Origin: Terriglobia bacterium
Lineage (GTDB): Bacteria; Acidobacteriota; Terriglobia; Terriglobales; Acidobacteriaceae
Reading direction: 5' to 3'
NCBI GenBank assembly: GCA_020073185.1
Contig: JAIQFT010000006.1
Span: 1 to 64,000 of the forward strand
DNA length: 64,000 bases
Under the pieces are notes generated by a model, which ran no database searches, was not told the origin of the DNA, and saw only the letters and a list, made by a program, of their open reading frames with translations. Positions within the stretch are counted from its first letter, which is position 1, and the number at the start of each line of letters is the position of its first letter. This document shows, one piece after another, positions 9,507 to 18,247 of this stretch. The position numbers and the translations under genes were made by a program.

Positions 9507-9776
9507 TTACTCGTTGGGAATGACGATCCAGAAAATGATGTAGAGCAGGCCGCCGGCGCCGGCAAAAATAAACAGCAACAGCCACACCAGCCGCAGCAGC
9601 GTGAGGCTCCAGCCGAAGTGTTGTGCCAATCCGGCGCAGACGCCCGCTATCATGCGTCCCTGGCGCGGCCGCAGCAGTTGATGCGTCACCGGCGCTGTGC
9701 CGGGAACGGGCTTGGCGCAATACGGGCACAGCCGCGCATCATCGGGTATCGCTTTGCCGCAGGCGTTGCAGTACAT
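9507..9776 (-). CDS. Zinc-ribbon PspC-domain membrane protein
   Basis: 89 residues. The N-terminus carries two CxxC pairs (CNACGKAIPDDARLCPYC), a zinc ribbon. Residues 33-88 are a PspC domain: LLRPRQGRMIAGVCAGLAQH, then two close hydrophobic stretches ending IIFWIVIPNE. PspC proteins sit in the inner membrane and sense envelope stress with PspB and PspA, and none of those partners is seen here. Fusion of a zinc ribbon to a lone PspC domain occurs in many soil bacteria. The gene is 27 bp downstream of the quinone reductase on the minus strand and may be co-transcribed. Confidence 0.85.
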   Translation of the reverse strand: MYCNACGKAIPDDARLCPYCAKPVPGTAPVTHQLLRPRQGRMIAGVCAGLAQHFGWSLTLLRLVWLLLFIFAGAGGLLYIIFWIVIPNE

Positions 9777-9803
9777 GGACCCTCCTCCGCGCTGAGTTCG
9801 ACC

Positions 9804-10766
9804 TCAGGGAATGAGCGCGATTTTTCCGTATGCGCCCGGCTCCATCACCGCCTGGTGGGCGCGCGCCGCGTCTTTCAGCGCCAACTCCTGCCCGACCACC
9901 GGCCGCAGCGTACCGTTCTCCAGGCCCGCAACCAATGCTGCATGAATGCTCGCCAGGTCGTGGTCGGAGATATTGAACGACGTCATGCCATACACCACGG
10001 CGTCGCGCGCCATCATGTCCCGAGGATTGATCTCCACCGCCCCACGGCTGCCGACCACCACTACCCGCCCTTTGATGACCAGCATCGTCAGGTCCTTCGC
10101 CAGGTTCTTGTTGGCCAGCATCTCCAGGATGATGTCGAATCCGCGTCCGCCCGTGAGCTTCATCAACTGCTCCTGCGCATCCGCCGCGCTGTGATCCACC
10201 ACGTGATGCGCGCCCTCGCCCGCTACCAACTCTTTTCCCTTGTCGGTGCTCGCCGTCCCCACCACCATGAGGCCTGCCGCGCGCGCCATCTGCACCGCCG
10301 CAACGCCAACTCCGCCGCTTGCTCCGTGGATCAGCACGGTTTCTCCCGGCTGCGCGCTCGCTTTGTGAAACATGGCGCGATACGCGGTCACATACGGCAC
10401 TCCCAGCGCCCCTCCCTGCGCGTAAGAGACGTTCTTCGCCAGCGCGTGCACCTGTGCCTCGGTACACAGTGCCTTCTCCGCGTAAGCGCCGGTCAGAGAA
10501 CGGTAGATGTAAACGCGATCACCCGGGCGCACCTTGGTCACACCTTCGCCCACGCTCTCCACCTCGCCGGCCGCGTCGGAGCCCGGCGTGTATGGCAGCG
10601 CCGGCTTGATTCCATACGCGCCGCTGCGGATGTAGGTATCCACCGGATTCACGCCGATGGCGCGAACGCGCACCAGGACTGCGCCCGGCCCGGGAAGCGG
10701 GTCGGGAACATTCTCCAGTCGCAGAACCTCCGGACCGCCGAACTCGCGCACTCGAATCGCTTTCAT
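9804..10766 (-). CDS. Quinone oxidoreductase (zeta-crystallin-like MDR)
   Basis: 320 residues, MKAIRVREFGGPEVLRLENV at the N-terminus, GSDAAGEVESVG in the GroES-like part and GASGGVGVAAVQMARAAGL as the dinucleotide-binding loop near residue 147. It lacks structural-zinc cysteines. It belongs to the NADPH:quinone reductase branch, which performs one-electron quinone reduction or enone reduction. It is distinct from the paralogue at 569-1558. Its stop is close to the PspC gene, so the two may form a small transcription unit. Confidence 0.88.
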   Translation of the reverse strand: MKAIRVREFGGPEVLRLENVPDPLPGPGAVLVRVRAIGVNPVDTYIRSGAYGIKPALPYTPGSDAAGEVESVGEGVTKVRPGDRVYIYRSLTGAYAEKALCTEAQVHALAKNVSYAQGGALGVPYVTAYRAMFHKASAQPGETVLIHGASGGVGVAAVQMARAAGLMVVGTASTDKGKELVAGEGAHHVVDHSAADAQEQLMKLTGGRGFDIILEMLANKNLAKDLTMLVIKGRVVVVGSRGAVEINPRDMMARDAVVYGMTSFNISDHDLASIHAALVAGLENGTLRPVVGQELALKDAARAHQAVMEPGAYGKIALIP

Positions 10767-10998
10767 CGTTCTCTCCTCACGGTGACCGCCAGTGAATCGG
10801 ACAGCCCAGTATTAAAACACACGCGGAGAGGTCGGGCTGTCGGTCAATCAGTTTGTCGGTCCACGAGACTCGGGTTTGATTCAGAACTGACCGATAGACA
10901 CAACAAGTGACAGGCTGAAGGTCTGAAAGGCTGAGAGACGGATAGGCCGAAAGACCGCTCACAGTTTGACCTGAAACTGAAACTCGAACCTGAAACTA
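10767..10998. repeat. Intergenic stretch of reiterated short words (GAAACT, GTCGGTC-like)
   Basis: Between two minus-strand genes, the sequence repeats short words such as CTGAAACTGAAACTCGAACC (10973-10992) and TCGGTC/GACCGAT-like units. The same word type occurs at 30798-30823, 37032-37105 and 59533-59567. It codes for nothing recognisable. Confidence 0.4.
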
Positions 10999-11646
10999 CT
11001 ACTGTCCCTTCACCACCGCGCGCTCCAGAAGGTCTCGGACTTCCTCGTCCGTGGTCTGCGCGAAATCCTTGTACCATTGCCCGACCGCGAAGAAGGGCTC
11101 CGGAGTGCTGGCGCACAACACCTCGTTGCCTTCTTCGCGCAGTTGATCGCAAGTGGCGCGCGCGGCCACCGGCACCGCCACCACGATCCGCGACGCTCCC
11201 GCCTTGCGCAGCGCCGCTGCCGCTGCCCGCATGGTCGACCCAGTGGCCAGCCCATCGTCCACCAGAATCACCGTCTTGCCGTGCACCTCCAGCGGCGGAC
11301 GATCGCCGCGATATTGCCCCTCGCGCCGCTCCAGTTCGGCCTGCTCCTGCTGCGTGGCCTCTTCGATCGCCCAATCCGGAATCCCCAGCGCTTCCACCAC
11401 GTCGCGGTTGAGCACGCGCACGCCGCCGGAGGCGATCGCGCCCATGGCCAGCTCCGGCTGCCCCGGCGTGCCCAGCTTGCGCACCACGAACACGTCCAGC
11501 GCCACTCCCAGCGCGCGCGCCACCTCGTAGCCGACGGGCACACCGCCGCGCGGCAGCGCCAGCACGACCACGTCGGCCCGCCCGGCGTACTCGCGCAACT
11601 TTTCCGCCAGCGTTTCGCCCGCGTCGAATCGGTCCCGGAACATCAT
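10999..11646 (-). CDS. Phosphoribosyltransferase-domain protein
   Basis: 215 residues. The PRPP-binding signature [14 protein letters not shown] lies near residue 130 and the N-terminal loop reads [17 protein letters not shown]. This matches the stand-alone PRT-type proteins often annotated as predicted phosphoribosyltransferases, whose nucleobase is unknown. It is not Apt, Hpt or PyrE by motif context. It is flanked by short non-coding gaps, and its function in salvage or regulation cannot be stated. Confidence 0.8.
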   Translation of the reverse strand: MMFRDRFDAGETLAEKLREYAGRADVVVLALPRGGVPVGYEVARALGVALDVFVVRKLGTPGQPELAMGAIASGGVRVLNRDVVEALGIPDWAIEEATQQEQAELERREGQYRGDRPPLEVHGKTVILVDDGLATGSTMRAAAAALRKAGASRIVVAVPVAARATCDQLREEGNEVLCASTPEPFFAVGQWYKDFAQTTDEEVRDLLERAVVKGQ

Positions 11647-11748
11647 CCCTTGACGTGCGGCCTCTCCTCTGTAGAATGAACGGCGCCGTTACCCCATTTT
11701 CGGTTACACCATGACTCGCAACTCTCGCCGGCTTCCAATATCACTCGC

Positions 11749-12039
11749 TCACAACCCATCAACGAACGTATTCCACGGCGTCGCCGGCATGGTCTCCGTG
11801 CTGGCGTGCCCATAGGCGCGGATAATCAGCGCCGCCCGCTCCACCTCGCGCACATCGGCGGCTTCGACAATGTCCACGACGTCGAAGCGCCCCAGCAGCG
11901 CGTAACTCTGCTTCCACACCACTCCCTTGCACTCCTTGCGGATCTTGTCCGCCACCGTCTTGGCCATTTTCTTGAAGTCTTTGGGATCGTCGAATGCGTC
12001 GGGGGATAGTTGGCTGAGAATCACGTACGTTGCCATCAA
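11749..12039 (-). CDS. GYD-domain protein
   Basis: 96 residues with the family layout: MATYVILSQLSPDAFDDPKD at the start, then KQSYALLGRFDVVDIVEAAD in the middle, ending with a short helix and ETMPATPWNTFVD. GYD proteins are small ferredoxin-like-fold proteins of unknown function. No operon partner is apparent. Confidence 0.8.
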   Translation of the reverse strand: MMATYVILSQLSPDAFDDPKDFKKMAKTVADKIRKECKGVVWKQSYALLGRFDVVDIVEAADVREVERAALIIRAYGHASTETMPATPWNTFVDGL

Positions 12040-12101
12040 ACACCTCCGTTTCGTCGGCTGAAACGATACTCTTGTGCCGCACCGAGGTAAACTCAGGCGG
12101 T

Positions 12102-12202
12102 TGTGGGTTTACGGTTGCCGGTTTTCAGTTCGGGCAACGGCAATGACAATGAACCGACCTGCCTGGTGGCTGTGAACACCGAAAACCGATGACCGACAAC
12201 GA
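12102..12202. repeat. Interspersed hairpin-forming word repeat (GGTTTACGGTTGCCGG type)
   Basis: The stretch carries GGTTTACGGTTGCCGG followed about 60 bp later by CCGAAAACCGATGACCGACA, so the halves can pair. A second member with the same words lies at 63574-63630 (CGGTTTACGGTTTTCGGTTG ... CCGAGAACCGACAAC). Both are immediately upstream of plus-strand genes. Confidence 0.5.
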
Positions 12203-12210
12203 CAACGGTC

Positions 12211-13638
12211 TTGACCTCTCCCGCGCCCAAAACGTCCGCTGCTCTGCCGACGCCACCGACGCTCGCGCGCAAGCTGGGCCTCTTCGACGCTTCCATGATC
12301 GTCATGGGCGGCATTGTTGGCGCCGGCATTTTCATCAATCCCTACGTCGTTGCGCAGCAGGTGCGCACCCCGGTGCTGATCCTGGGTGCGTGGATCGTCG
12401 GCGGACTGATCGCGCTCGCCGGCGCATTCATTTACGCGGAACTCGCCGCGCGCATGCCCGACGTCGGCGGCCAGTACGCCTACCTGCGCGAGGCCTACCA
12501 TCCCGCTGTCGCGTTTCTTTACGGCTGGGTGCTGCTGCTGGTGATCCAGACCGGCGGCATGGCGGCGGTCTCGATCACCTTCGCGCGTTACCTGCTCGAC
12601 CTTACCGGCGCCCCGGCTCCCGATTGGCTGGTCGGCGCCGCCGCCCTCGCAGTGCTGACCCTCATTAACTGCCTCGGCGTGAAGCAGGGAAGCGCCGTGC
12701 AGAGCACGCTGATGGTGATGAAGATCGTCGCCATCGCCGCGCTGATTTTCTGCGGTGTGTTTCTGCTCCGCCGGCCCTCGCAATTCACGCTGCGCCCGGT
12801 GGTTGGCGAGGCGCCGTCGTTTCATCTGTTTTCGATGTTCGGCGCCGCCATGGTGCCGGTACTCTTTGCCTACGGCGGGTGGCAGACTGCCAACTTTATC
12901 GGCGGCGAGATCCGCGATCCCCGCCGCAACCTGCCGCGCGGGCTGCTGCTCGGCGTCTGCGGCGTGATTGCACTTTATGTCGGCGTGAGTTTCGTGTGCG
13001 TGCGTGCGCTCGGCCCCGCTGGGTTGGCGCACACCGAGACGCCGGCCTCAGCGGTGATGCGCGTTGCCCTCGGCGAAACCGGCAAGAAGCTGATTGCGGT
13101 GGGTATTGCGATTTCCACTCTCGGTTTTCTCAGCCAGTCCATTCTCACCGCGCCGCGCGTGTATTTCGCCATGGCCGGCGACGGCCTTTTCTTTCGCGCT
13201 GTCGCCCGCATCCACCCGCGTACCCGAGTGCCGGTAGTGGCCATCATCCTGCAAAGCGTGTGGACCGTCGTGATCGCCGTCTCCGGCCGCTACGAGCAGA
13301 TCCTCAACTACGTGGTCTCCATGGATTTCATCTTCTTCGGCCTGACCGCGACCTGCATTTTTGCTTTTCGCCGCCGCGACCCAGTCGGTGTTCCACCTCT
13401 GCCCGATCTTGGCAGCTGTAGGTCGGGCAAAGCTGCGCCCGGCTACCGCGTGCCCGGTCATCCCGTCACCACGGCGCTGTTCGTCGCCGCCTGCTGGCTG
13501 GTGGTCGCCAATACCATTTATCGTTATCCGCGCAACAGCCTGGCCGGCATGGTCATCCTGGCGGCCGGCGTGCCCGTGTATTTCATCTGGAGCATCCGCG
13601 GCAGCCGTCACCGTAAAATGCCGGACTCCAGCCCCTGA
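12211..13638 (+). CDS. APC-family amino-acid permease
   Basis: 475 residues with about twelve hydrophobic segments, beginning at SMIVMGGIVGAGIFINPYVV (the conserved GxG-containing TM1 of amino acid/polyamine/organocation transporters). TTG at 12211 is the only reasonable in-frame start after an upstream stop. Residues near 395-407 (LPDLGSCRSGKAA) appear to be an insertion encoded by a small palindrome (see findings), located before PGYRVPGHP in the cytoplasmic loop. It is followed by an aminotransferase gene with a 27-bp gap, which suggests uptake plus transamination of one amino acid. Confidence 0.88.
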   Translation: MTSPAPKTSAALPTPPTLARKLGLFDASMIVMGGIVGAGIFINPYVVAQQVRTPVLILGAWIVGGLIALAGAFIYAELAARMPDVGGQYAYLREAYHPAVAFLYGWVLLLVIQTGGMAAVSITFARYLLDLTGAPAPDWLVGAAALAVLTLINCLGVKQGSAVQSTLMVMKIVAIAALIFCGVFLLRRPSQFTLRPVVGEAPSFHLFSMFGAAMVPVLFAYGGWQTANFIGGEIRDPRRNLPRGLLLGVCGVIALYVGVSFVCVRALGPAGLAHTETPASAVMRVALGETGKKLIAVGIAISTLGFLSQSILTAPRVYFAMAGDGLFFRAVARIHPRTRVPVVAIILQSVWTVVIAVSGRYEQILNYVVSMDFIFFGLTATCIFAFRRRDPVGVPPLPDLGSCRSGKAAPGYRVPGHPVTTALFVAACWLVVANTIYRYPRNSLAGMVILAAGVPVYFIWSIRGSRHRKMPDSSP

Positions 13639-13665
13639 TCGCTGGCCACGTGCCACTGGAATAAC

Positions 13666-14754
13666 ATGAATCGCAGCACGATATGTTCGGCTTACATGGA
13701 GTTCGCCAAGCTGCACTCGGCGTCGCGCTTCAACCTGGCGGCCAGCGGGATCATGAACTACCCGCTCTCCGAGCTGCCGGTGACCCTCGATCAATTGGAG
13801 ATCAACGGGCCCACCGCCTACGGTTACGAGCCGCTGATTACGCGTCTGGCGGCAAAGCATAACGTCGCGCCCGACTGTGTCGTGTACGTCAATGGCGGCA
13901 CCTCGCTGGCCAACCATCTCGCCCTCGCCTGTACCACCGAGCCCGGCGACCACGTGCTCATCGAAACTCCGGGTTACGAACTGCTCGACACTACCGCGCG
14001 CTTCCTCGGCCTCGAGATCGATCATTTCGCGCGCCGCTTCGAGGATGGCTACCGCCTCTATCCGCTCGACATCGAGCGCCAACTGACCCCGCGCACACGC
14101 CTGATCATCATCACCAACTTGCACAATCCCTCGGGCGTGCTCGCCGACAACGACACGCTGCGCCTCATCGGCAATCTCGCCCGCAGCGCCGGCGCCCGCG
14201 TGCTCGTCGACGAGGTTTACCTCGACATGGCATTCGAGCGCACGCCGCCCTCGTCCTTCCATCTCGACCCGGAAAGTTTCGTGGTGACCAGCAGCCTGAC
14301 CAAAGCGTACGGCCTGAGCGGATTGCGTTGCGGATGGATTCTCGCCGAACCTGAGCTGGCCCGGCGCATCTGGCGCATCAACGACGTGTTCGGCGCGACG
14401 CCCGTCCATGCCGCCGAGTTGCTGAGCGTCATCGCCCTCGACAACCTGCCGAAGATCGCAGTGCGCGCAAAATCGCTGCTGGGAACCAACCGCGCGCTAC
14501 TGAACCGCTTCTTCGATTCTTGTGCTGAGCTGGACGTCGTGCGCCCCCAGTTCGGGACCGTGGCCTTTCCGCGCTTGCGCAGCGGCGACGTCGATAGGCT
14601 GTTCAACCGGTTGCGCGACAAGTACGAAGCGAGCGTCGTTCCCGGCAGCTTCTTCTCCGCGCCGCGCCATTTCCGCATCGGCGTCGGCGGCGAAACCGAG
14701 ATGACGCGCGAGGCCCTCGACCGCCTAGGCCGTACCTTGCAGGAATTATCCTGA
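13666..14754 (+). CDS. PLP-dependent class I/II aminotransferase
   Basis: 362 residues of fold type I: GGTSLANHLAL for the cofactor phosphate region, NLHNPSG (Asn154), VDEVY (Asp182) and the Schiff-base lysine Lys213 in SSLTKAYGLSGLRCGW. It lacks the features of kynurenine- or histidinol-phosphate-specific enzymes that I can recognise, so the amino acid is left open. It lies directly after the permease on the same strand. The first residues (MNRSTICSAYMEFAKLHSAS) read as a proper N-terminal arm. Confidence 0.85.
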   Translation: MNRSTICSAYMEFAKLHSASRFNLAASGIMNYPLSELPVTLDQLEINGPTAYGYEPLITRLAAKHNVAPDCVVYVNGGTSLANHLALACTTEPGDHVLIETPGYELLDTTARFLGLEIDHFARRFEDGYRLYPLDIERQLTPRTRLIIITNLHNPSGVLADNDTLRLIGNLARSAGARVLVDEVYLDMAFERTPPSSFHLDPESFVVTSSLTKAYGLSGLRCGWILAEPELARRIWRINDVFGATPVHAAELLSVIALDNLPKIAVRAKSLLGTNRALLNRFFDSCAELDVVRPQFGTVAFPRLRSGDVDRLFNRLRDKYEASVVPGSFFSAPRHFRIGVGGETEMTREALDRLGRTLQELS

Positions 14755-14790
14755 ACCTCCGGTTCCAGGAATTCCTTCCTACAACTACGG

Positions 14791-14872
14791 TGGAAGCGCC
14801 GGGCTTTAGAACCGACGGCCCAACCGGCGAATCCTCGCCCAGAAGTAAATCGGGCTTCAGCCCCGGAACTCG
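14791..14872. repeat. Degenerate interspersed palindrome
   Basis: Between convergent genes the stretch holds GCGCCGGGCTTTAGAACCGA and then AAATCGGGCTTCAGCCCCGG. The second half contains a short GGGCTTCAGCCC inverted repeat related to the GGCTTTAGCC/GGCTTCAGCC family seen at 26319-26378 and 53657-53747. Possible transcription end for one or both flanking genes. Confidence 0.4.
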
Positions 14873-14875
14873 TAA

Positions 14876-15652
14876 CTATTTCCCTGCCCAACATGCCGCC
14901 CGTTTTCCCAGAAATGCCGCGATCCCTTCCTGCGCATCTGCCGCCATCGAGTTCATGCTCATGATCTCCTTCGCGTAGGCGTACGCTTTCGGCTGATCGA
15001 GATCGACCTGCGTGTAATACGCCTGCTTGCCGATCGCCAGCGTCAGCGGGCTCGCACCGGCGATCTTCAGCGCCAATGCTTGGGTTCTTGACCTCAACTC
15101 CGCCGCTGTCGTCACTTCATTGATCAATCCCCACTCCGCCGCCGTATGCGAATTCACTGGCTCGCCGGTCATCAGCATCTGCAGTGCGCGCTTGCGGCCG
15201 ATGGCGCGGCTCAAGGCCACCATCGGCGTTGTGCAGAACAATCCGATCTTCACTCCCGGCGTGGCGAACGTCGCTTCCGCCACCGCGATCGCCAGGTCGC
15301 ACGTAGCCACCAGTTGGCAGCCGGCCGCCGTTGCCATCCCCTGCACTTCGGCCACCACCGGCTGCGGGATGCCCTGGATCTTCATCATCATCTCCGCGCA
15401 AACATCGAAGATGCGCCGGTAATCGTTGATGTTCCGGCCCACCATTTCGCTTAGGTCGTGTCCCGACGAAAACACCTTTCCTTCCGCCGCCAGGATCACC
15501 GCGCGCACCGACGCGTCGCCGCCCACGCGGTTCAGGCAGTCAATCACCTCCAGCATCAGGTCGAGCGATAGCGCATTGCGCCGGTTGGGCCGGTTCAGCG
15601 TCAGGATTCCCAGCGGCCCGTCGTTCTCGAAGCGGATGTTTGCGAACGCCAT
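14876..15652 (-). CDS. Enoyl-CoA hydratase/isomerase-family protein (ECHDC3-like, catalytic Glu absent)
   Basis: 258 residues with the crotonase fold: RPNRRNALSLDLMLEV, the oxyanion/CoA loop FSSGHDLSEM and the second loop near residue 105. At the two positions that hold catalytic Glu in enoyl-CoA hydratase this protein has Gln113 (GCQLVATCD) and Gly133 (FATPGVKIGLFC). The FATPGVKIGLFCTTP segment is characteristic of the ECHDC3 subgroup, whose reaction is not settled. ATG at 15652 has GAGGTGATCC just upstream. It is divergent from the kor operon and may not be a hydratase at all. Confidence 0.8.
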   Translation of the reverse strand: MAFANIRFENDGPLGILTLNRPNRRNALSLDLMLEVIDCLNRVGGDASVRAVILAAEGKVFSSGHDLSEMVGRNINDYRRIFDVCAEMMMKIQGIPQPVVAEVQGMATAAGCQLVATCDLAIAVAEATFATPGVKIGLFCTTPMVALSRAIGRKRALQMLMTGEPVNSHTAAEWGLINEVTTAAELRSRTQALALKIAGASPLTLAIGKQAYYTQVDLDQPKAYAYAKEIMSMNSMAADAQEGIAAFLGKRAACWAGK

Positions 15653-15961
15653 GGATCACCTCGGTCGCGCCTGATTCTATACAAAACCTCGGCCGCATCC
15701 TCGTAAATTGGTCCGGCCAATTTCGCCGCTGTGTCCCCCCTCACACTATCTTGTGACCTGCGTCATACACGCCTGCATCATGCAAAGCGCACAATCCCAG
15801 ATGGTTGAGGATGTGCCATCGCACACCGTTTGTCTTGACCGCATATTTAGGGGTTCTTTGGCCGGTCCGCTCGCCCGCCCCTCGCACCCGGGCGGGCAAC
15901 TAGGAAGGCAGATCACCTTTTCGCGTGATGCCGGGCACAGTCCCCAGTGAGAGAGGTTCGG
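15653..15961. other. Divergent intergenic region upstream of kor operon
   Basis: 309 bp between the divergent crotonase and korD genes. It must hold promoters for both. I see a TTGACC element at 15836-15841 that could be a -35 box but no convincing -10 at the right distance. No riboswitch-like structure is recognisable. Confidence 0.4.
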
Positions 15962-16225
15962 ATGGCCAAAGGCAGCGTTTCCATTCACGTCGAACGTTGC
16001 AAGGCGTGTGGCTTCTGCGTGGAGTTTTGTCCCACCAAGGTCCTGGCGCTTTCCTCGGCGTTCAATTCCAAGGGATACCACCCGCCGCAGATGGTCGCTC
16101 CCGAAAAGTGCAGCGGCTGCGATCTGTGCGGCATGTACTGTCCCGACTTCGCCATCTTCGGATATCGCCTGCACCCGCCCGAGGGCGCCGGCGCGGCGGA
16201 CAAGGAGGCCCCTGATGCACGCTGA
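15962..16225 (+). CDS. korD: 2-oxoacid:ferredoxin oxidoreductase, delta (2x[4Fe-4S] ferredoxin) subunit
   Basis: 87 residues with two complete CxxCxxCxxxCP clusters (CKACGFCVEFCP and CSGCDLCGMYCP). The protein carries electrons from the catalytic subunits to soluble ferredoxin. The ATG at 15962 is preferred to the GTG at 15947 because GAGAGG (15951-15956) sits 5 nt before it. It is the first gene of a tightly overlapping four-gene operon; its stop overlaps korA by 11 bp. Confidence 0.92.
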   Translation: MAKGSVSIHVERCKACGFCVEFCPTKVLALSSAFNSKGYHPPQMVAPEKCSGCDLCGMYCPDFAIFGYRLHPPEGAGAADKEAPDAR

Positions 16226-17375
16226 TCCCACCGGCGTTCTGACCGGCACCCATTTCCTCGACGGCGACCACGCTTGCTGCGAAGGTTGCCTCGCCGCCGG
16301 CGCCCGCTTTGCCTCCGGCTATCCCATCACGCCCTCCACCGAGGTCGTCGAGCGCTTCGCCTCGCGCATTCCGACGGTGGGCGGAACTTTCATTCAGATG
16401 GAAGACGAGCTTGCCGCCTCCATCTGCCTGCAAGGCGCGGTTTGGGGCGGCGCCAAAGCTTTCACCGTGACCAGCGGCCCCGGCTTCTCGCTGATGATGG
16501 AGCACATCGGCTACGCCGCCATGACCGAGACGCCCTGCGTCTTCGTCAACGTGCAGCGCGGCGGCCCCTCCACCGGGCTGCCCACCCTTCCGGCGCAAGC
16601 CGATATGATGCAGGCCCGCTGGGGCTCGCACGGCGACTACGGCATCATCGCCCTTTGCCCCAACTCGCCGCAGGAGTGCTTCGACCTCACCATCAAGGCC
16701 TTCAACCTCTCCGAGCAATACCGCGTTCCGGTCATGGTGATGATGGACGAGGTTGTCGGCCACATGACCGAGAAGGTTGTCATTCCCCCCGCCGACCAAC
16801 TTGAGGTCACGCCGCGCAAGCACACCAAGAAATCGCCCGCCGATTATCTGCCCTACCAGTGCAACGGCGACGGTTCGCTTGTGCCCGAGATGGCGCACGC
16901 CGGCGAGGGCTACAACTTCCACGTCACCGGCTTGACTCACGACGAGCGCGGCTATCCCAACATGACCGTCAAGGTCCAGGACCAGCTCGTCAAACGCCTG
17001 TGCGCCAAGATCGACAACGCCAAGGACCTGGTCGCCTACGAAGCCGACAACTTGGAAGGCACCGATGTGGTGGTCGTCTCCTACGGCATCACTTCGCGCG
17101 TCGCCCAGCGCGCCATTGACCTGGCCCGCGCGCAAGGGCTGAGGGTCGGCAAGCTGCGGCTGATCATCGCCTGGCCCTTCCCCGAAAAAGTCATTCGCGA
17201 TCTGGCATCGAAAGTGAAGGCGTTTGTCGTCCCCGAGCTCAACCTCGGACAGATGGTCCGCGAAGTCGAACGCGCCGCCCGCGGCGCCGCCAAAGTCATT
17301 CACGTCGGGCACGCCGGCGGCGGCGTGCATCAGCCCGAGGCCATCGTCAAGGCCATCGTGGAGGCGAACCAATGA
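16215..17375 (+). CDS. korA: 2-oxoacid:ferredoxin oxidoreductase, alpha subunit
   Basis: 386 residues. It begins with the pyrimidine-binding domain (GCLAAGARFASGYPITPSTE, FIQMEDELAAS, SGPGFSLMMEH) and ends with the transketolase C-terminal-like domain that includes HAGGGVHQPEAIVKAI. Length and separate subunits fit the four-subunit 2-oxoglutarate class better than the fused pyruvate enzymes. It converts a 2-oxoacid plus CoA to acyl-CoA, CO2 and reduced ferredoxin, reversibly. ATG 16215 overlaps korD; the stop overlaps korB as ATGA. Confidence 0.9.
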   Translation: MHADPTGVLTGTHFLDGDHACCEGCLAAGARFASGYPITPSTEVVERFASRIPTVGGTFIQMEDELAASICLQGAVWGGAKAFTVTSGPGFSLMMEHIGYAAMTETPCVFVNVQRGGPSTGLPTLPAQADMMQARWGSHGDYGIIALCPNSPQECFDLTIKAFNLSEQYRVPVMVMMDEVVGHMTEKVVIPPADQLEVTPRKHTKKSPADYLPYQCNGDGSLVPEMAHAGEGYNFHVTGLTHDERGYPNMTVKVQDQLVKRLCAKIDNAKDLVAYEADNLEGTDVVVVSYGITSRVAQRAIDLARAQGLRVGKLRLIIAWPFPEKVIRDLASKVKAFVVPELNLGQMVREVERAARGAAKVIHVGHAGGGVHQPEAIVKAIVEANQ

Positions 17376-18247
17376 GCACCGTCCCTGTCAATCCCGTTCT
17401 GCCGTTCCTGCGCACTGACCGCCTGCCGACCATCTGGTGCCCGGGCTGCGGCATCGGCACCACCGTCAACTGTTTCTCGCGCGCCCTGCTCGATTCCGGG
17501 GTGGACCTCCGGCACCTGGCGATCGTCTCCGGCATCGGCTGTACCGGCCGCGTAGCCGGCTACGTCAAGCTGGATTCCTTCCACACCACCCACGGCCGCG
17601 CCATCCCGTTCGCCACCGGATTGAAGCTGGCCAATCCCAAGCTCAACGTGGTGGTCTATTCCGGCGACGGCGACCTCTCCGCCATCGGCGGCAATCACCT
17701 GATTCATGCCGCCCGCCGCAACATGGATATCAAGGTGATTTGCGTCAACAACCTCATCTACGCCATGACCGGCGGGCAGACGGCGCCCACCACGCCCGGC
17801 CACGTCATTACTTCGACGCATCCCTACGGCACCTTCGACCCGAACTTCAACTTGCCGCACCTGGTCGAGGCCGCCGGCGCCGTCTACGTCGCGCGCTGGA
17901 CAACGTTCCACGTGCGCCAGATCGCGCGCTCCATGGCCGAGGTCTTCAAGAAACCCGGTTTCTGCTTCATCGAGATCCTCTCGCCCTGCCCGACGCTCTA
18001 CCAGCGCCGCAACAAGATGGGCGACGGCCTCGACACCATGAAGTTCTACAAAGAGCACAGCAAGATCAAGAACGGTGTTTCCACCAGCGAGGTCGGACTG
18101 ACCCGCAACGGCGACATCATCGTCGGCAAGTTCGTCGACCGCGACCGCTCCGACTACCTCGCCATGGCGCACGACCAGTTCGTGGAAGCCCTCGGCGACC
18201 GCTACGTCGACGAGTGCGCGGCGGAGTGCTGCGAGGAGGGAATCTAA
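17372..18247 (+). CDS. korB: 2-oxoacid:ferredoxin oxidoreductase, beta (TPP-binding) subunit
   Basis: 291 residues. The Fe-S/TPP region starts WCPGCGIGT, followed by SGIGCTGRVAGYV and the thiamine diphosphate/Mg motif YSGDGDLSAIGGNHLIHAAR with NNLIYAMTGGQ downstream. These are the signatures of KorB-type subunits. The ATGA overlap with korA and TAATG overlap with korC show translational coupling. Substrate (2-oxoglutarate versus branched-chain 2-oxoacids) is inferred from subunit sizes and resemblance, not proven. Confidence 0.92.
   Translation: MSTVPVNPVLPFLRTDRLPTIWCPGCGIGTTVNCFSRALLDSGVDLRHLAIVSGIGCTGRVAGYVKLDSFHTTHGRAIPFATGLKLANPKLNVVVYSGDGDLSAIGGNHLIHAARRNMDIKVICVNNLIYAMTGGQTAPTTPGHVITSTHPYGTFDPNFNLPHLVEAAGAVYVARWTTFHVRQIARSMAEVFKKPGFCFIEILSPCPTLYQRRNKMGDGLDTMKFYKEHSKIKNGVSTSEVGLTRNGDIIVGKFVDRDRSDYLAMAHDQFVEALGDRYVDECAAECCEEGI

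Noticed and set aside
8910-10910. Long plus-strand open frame of 666 codons
   Set aside because: It runs antisense to the PspC and quinone reductase genes; its translation is Arg/His-rich with no domain, typical of a GC-rich shadow frame.
16008-16214. In-frame extension upstream of korA
   Set aside because: It overlaps korD in another frame and is Arg/Pro-rich; the ATG at 16215 gives a proper family N-terminus.
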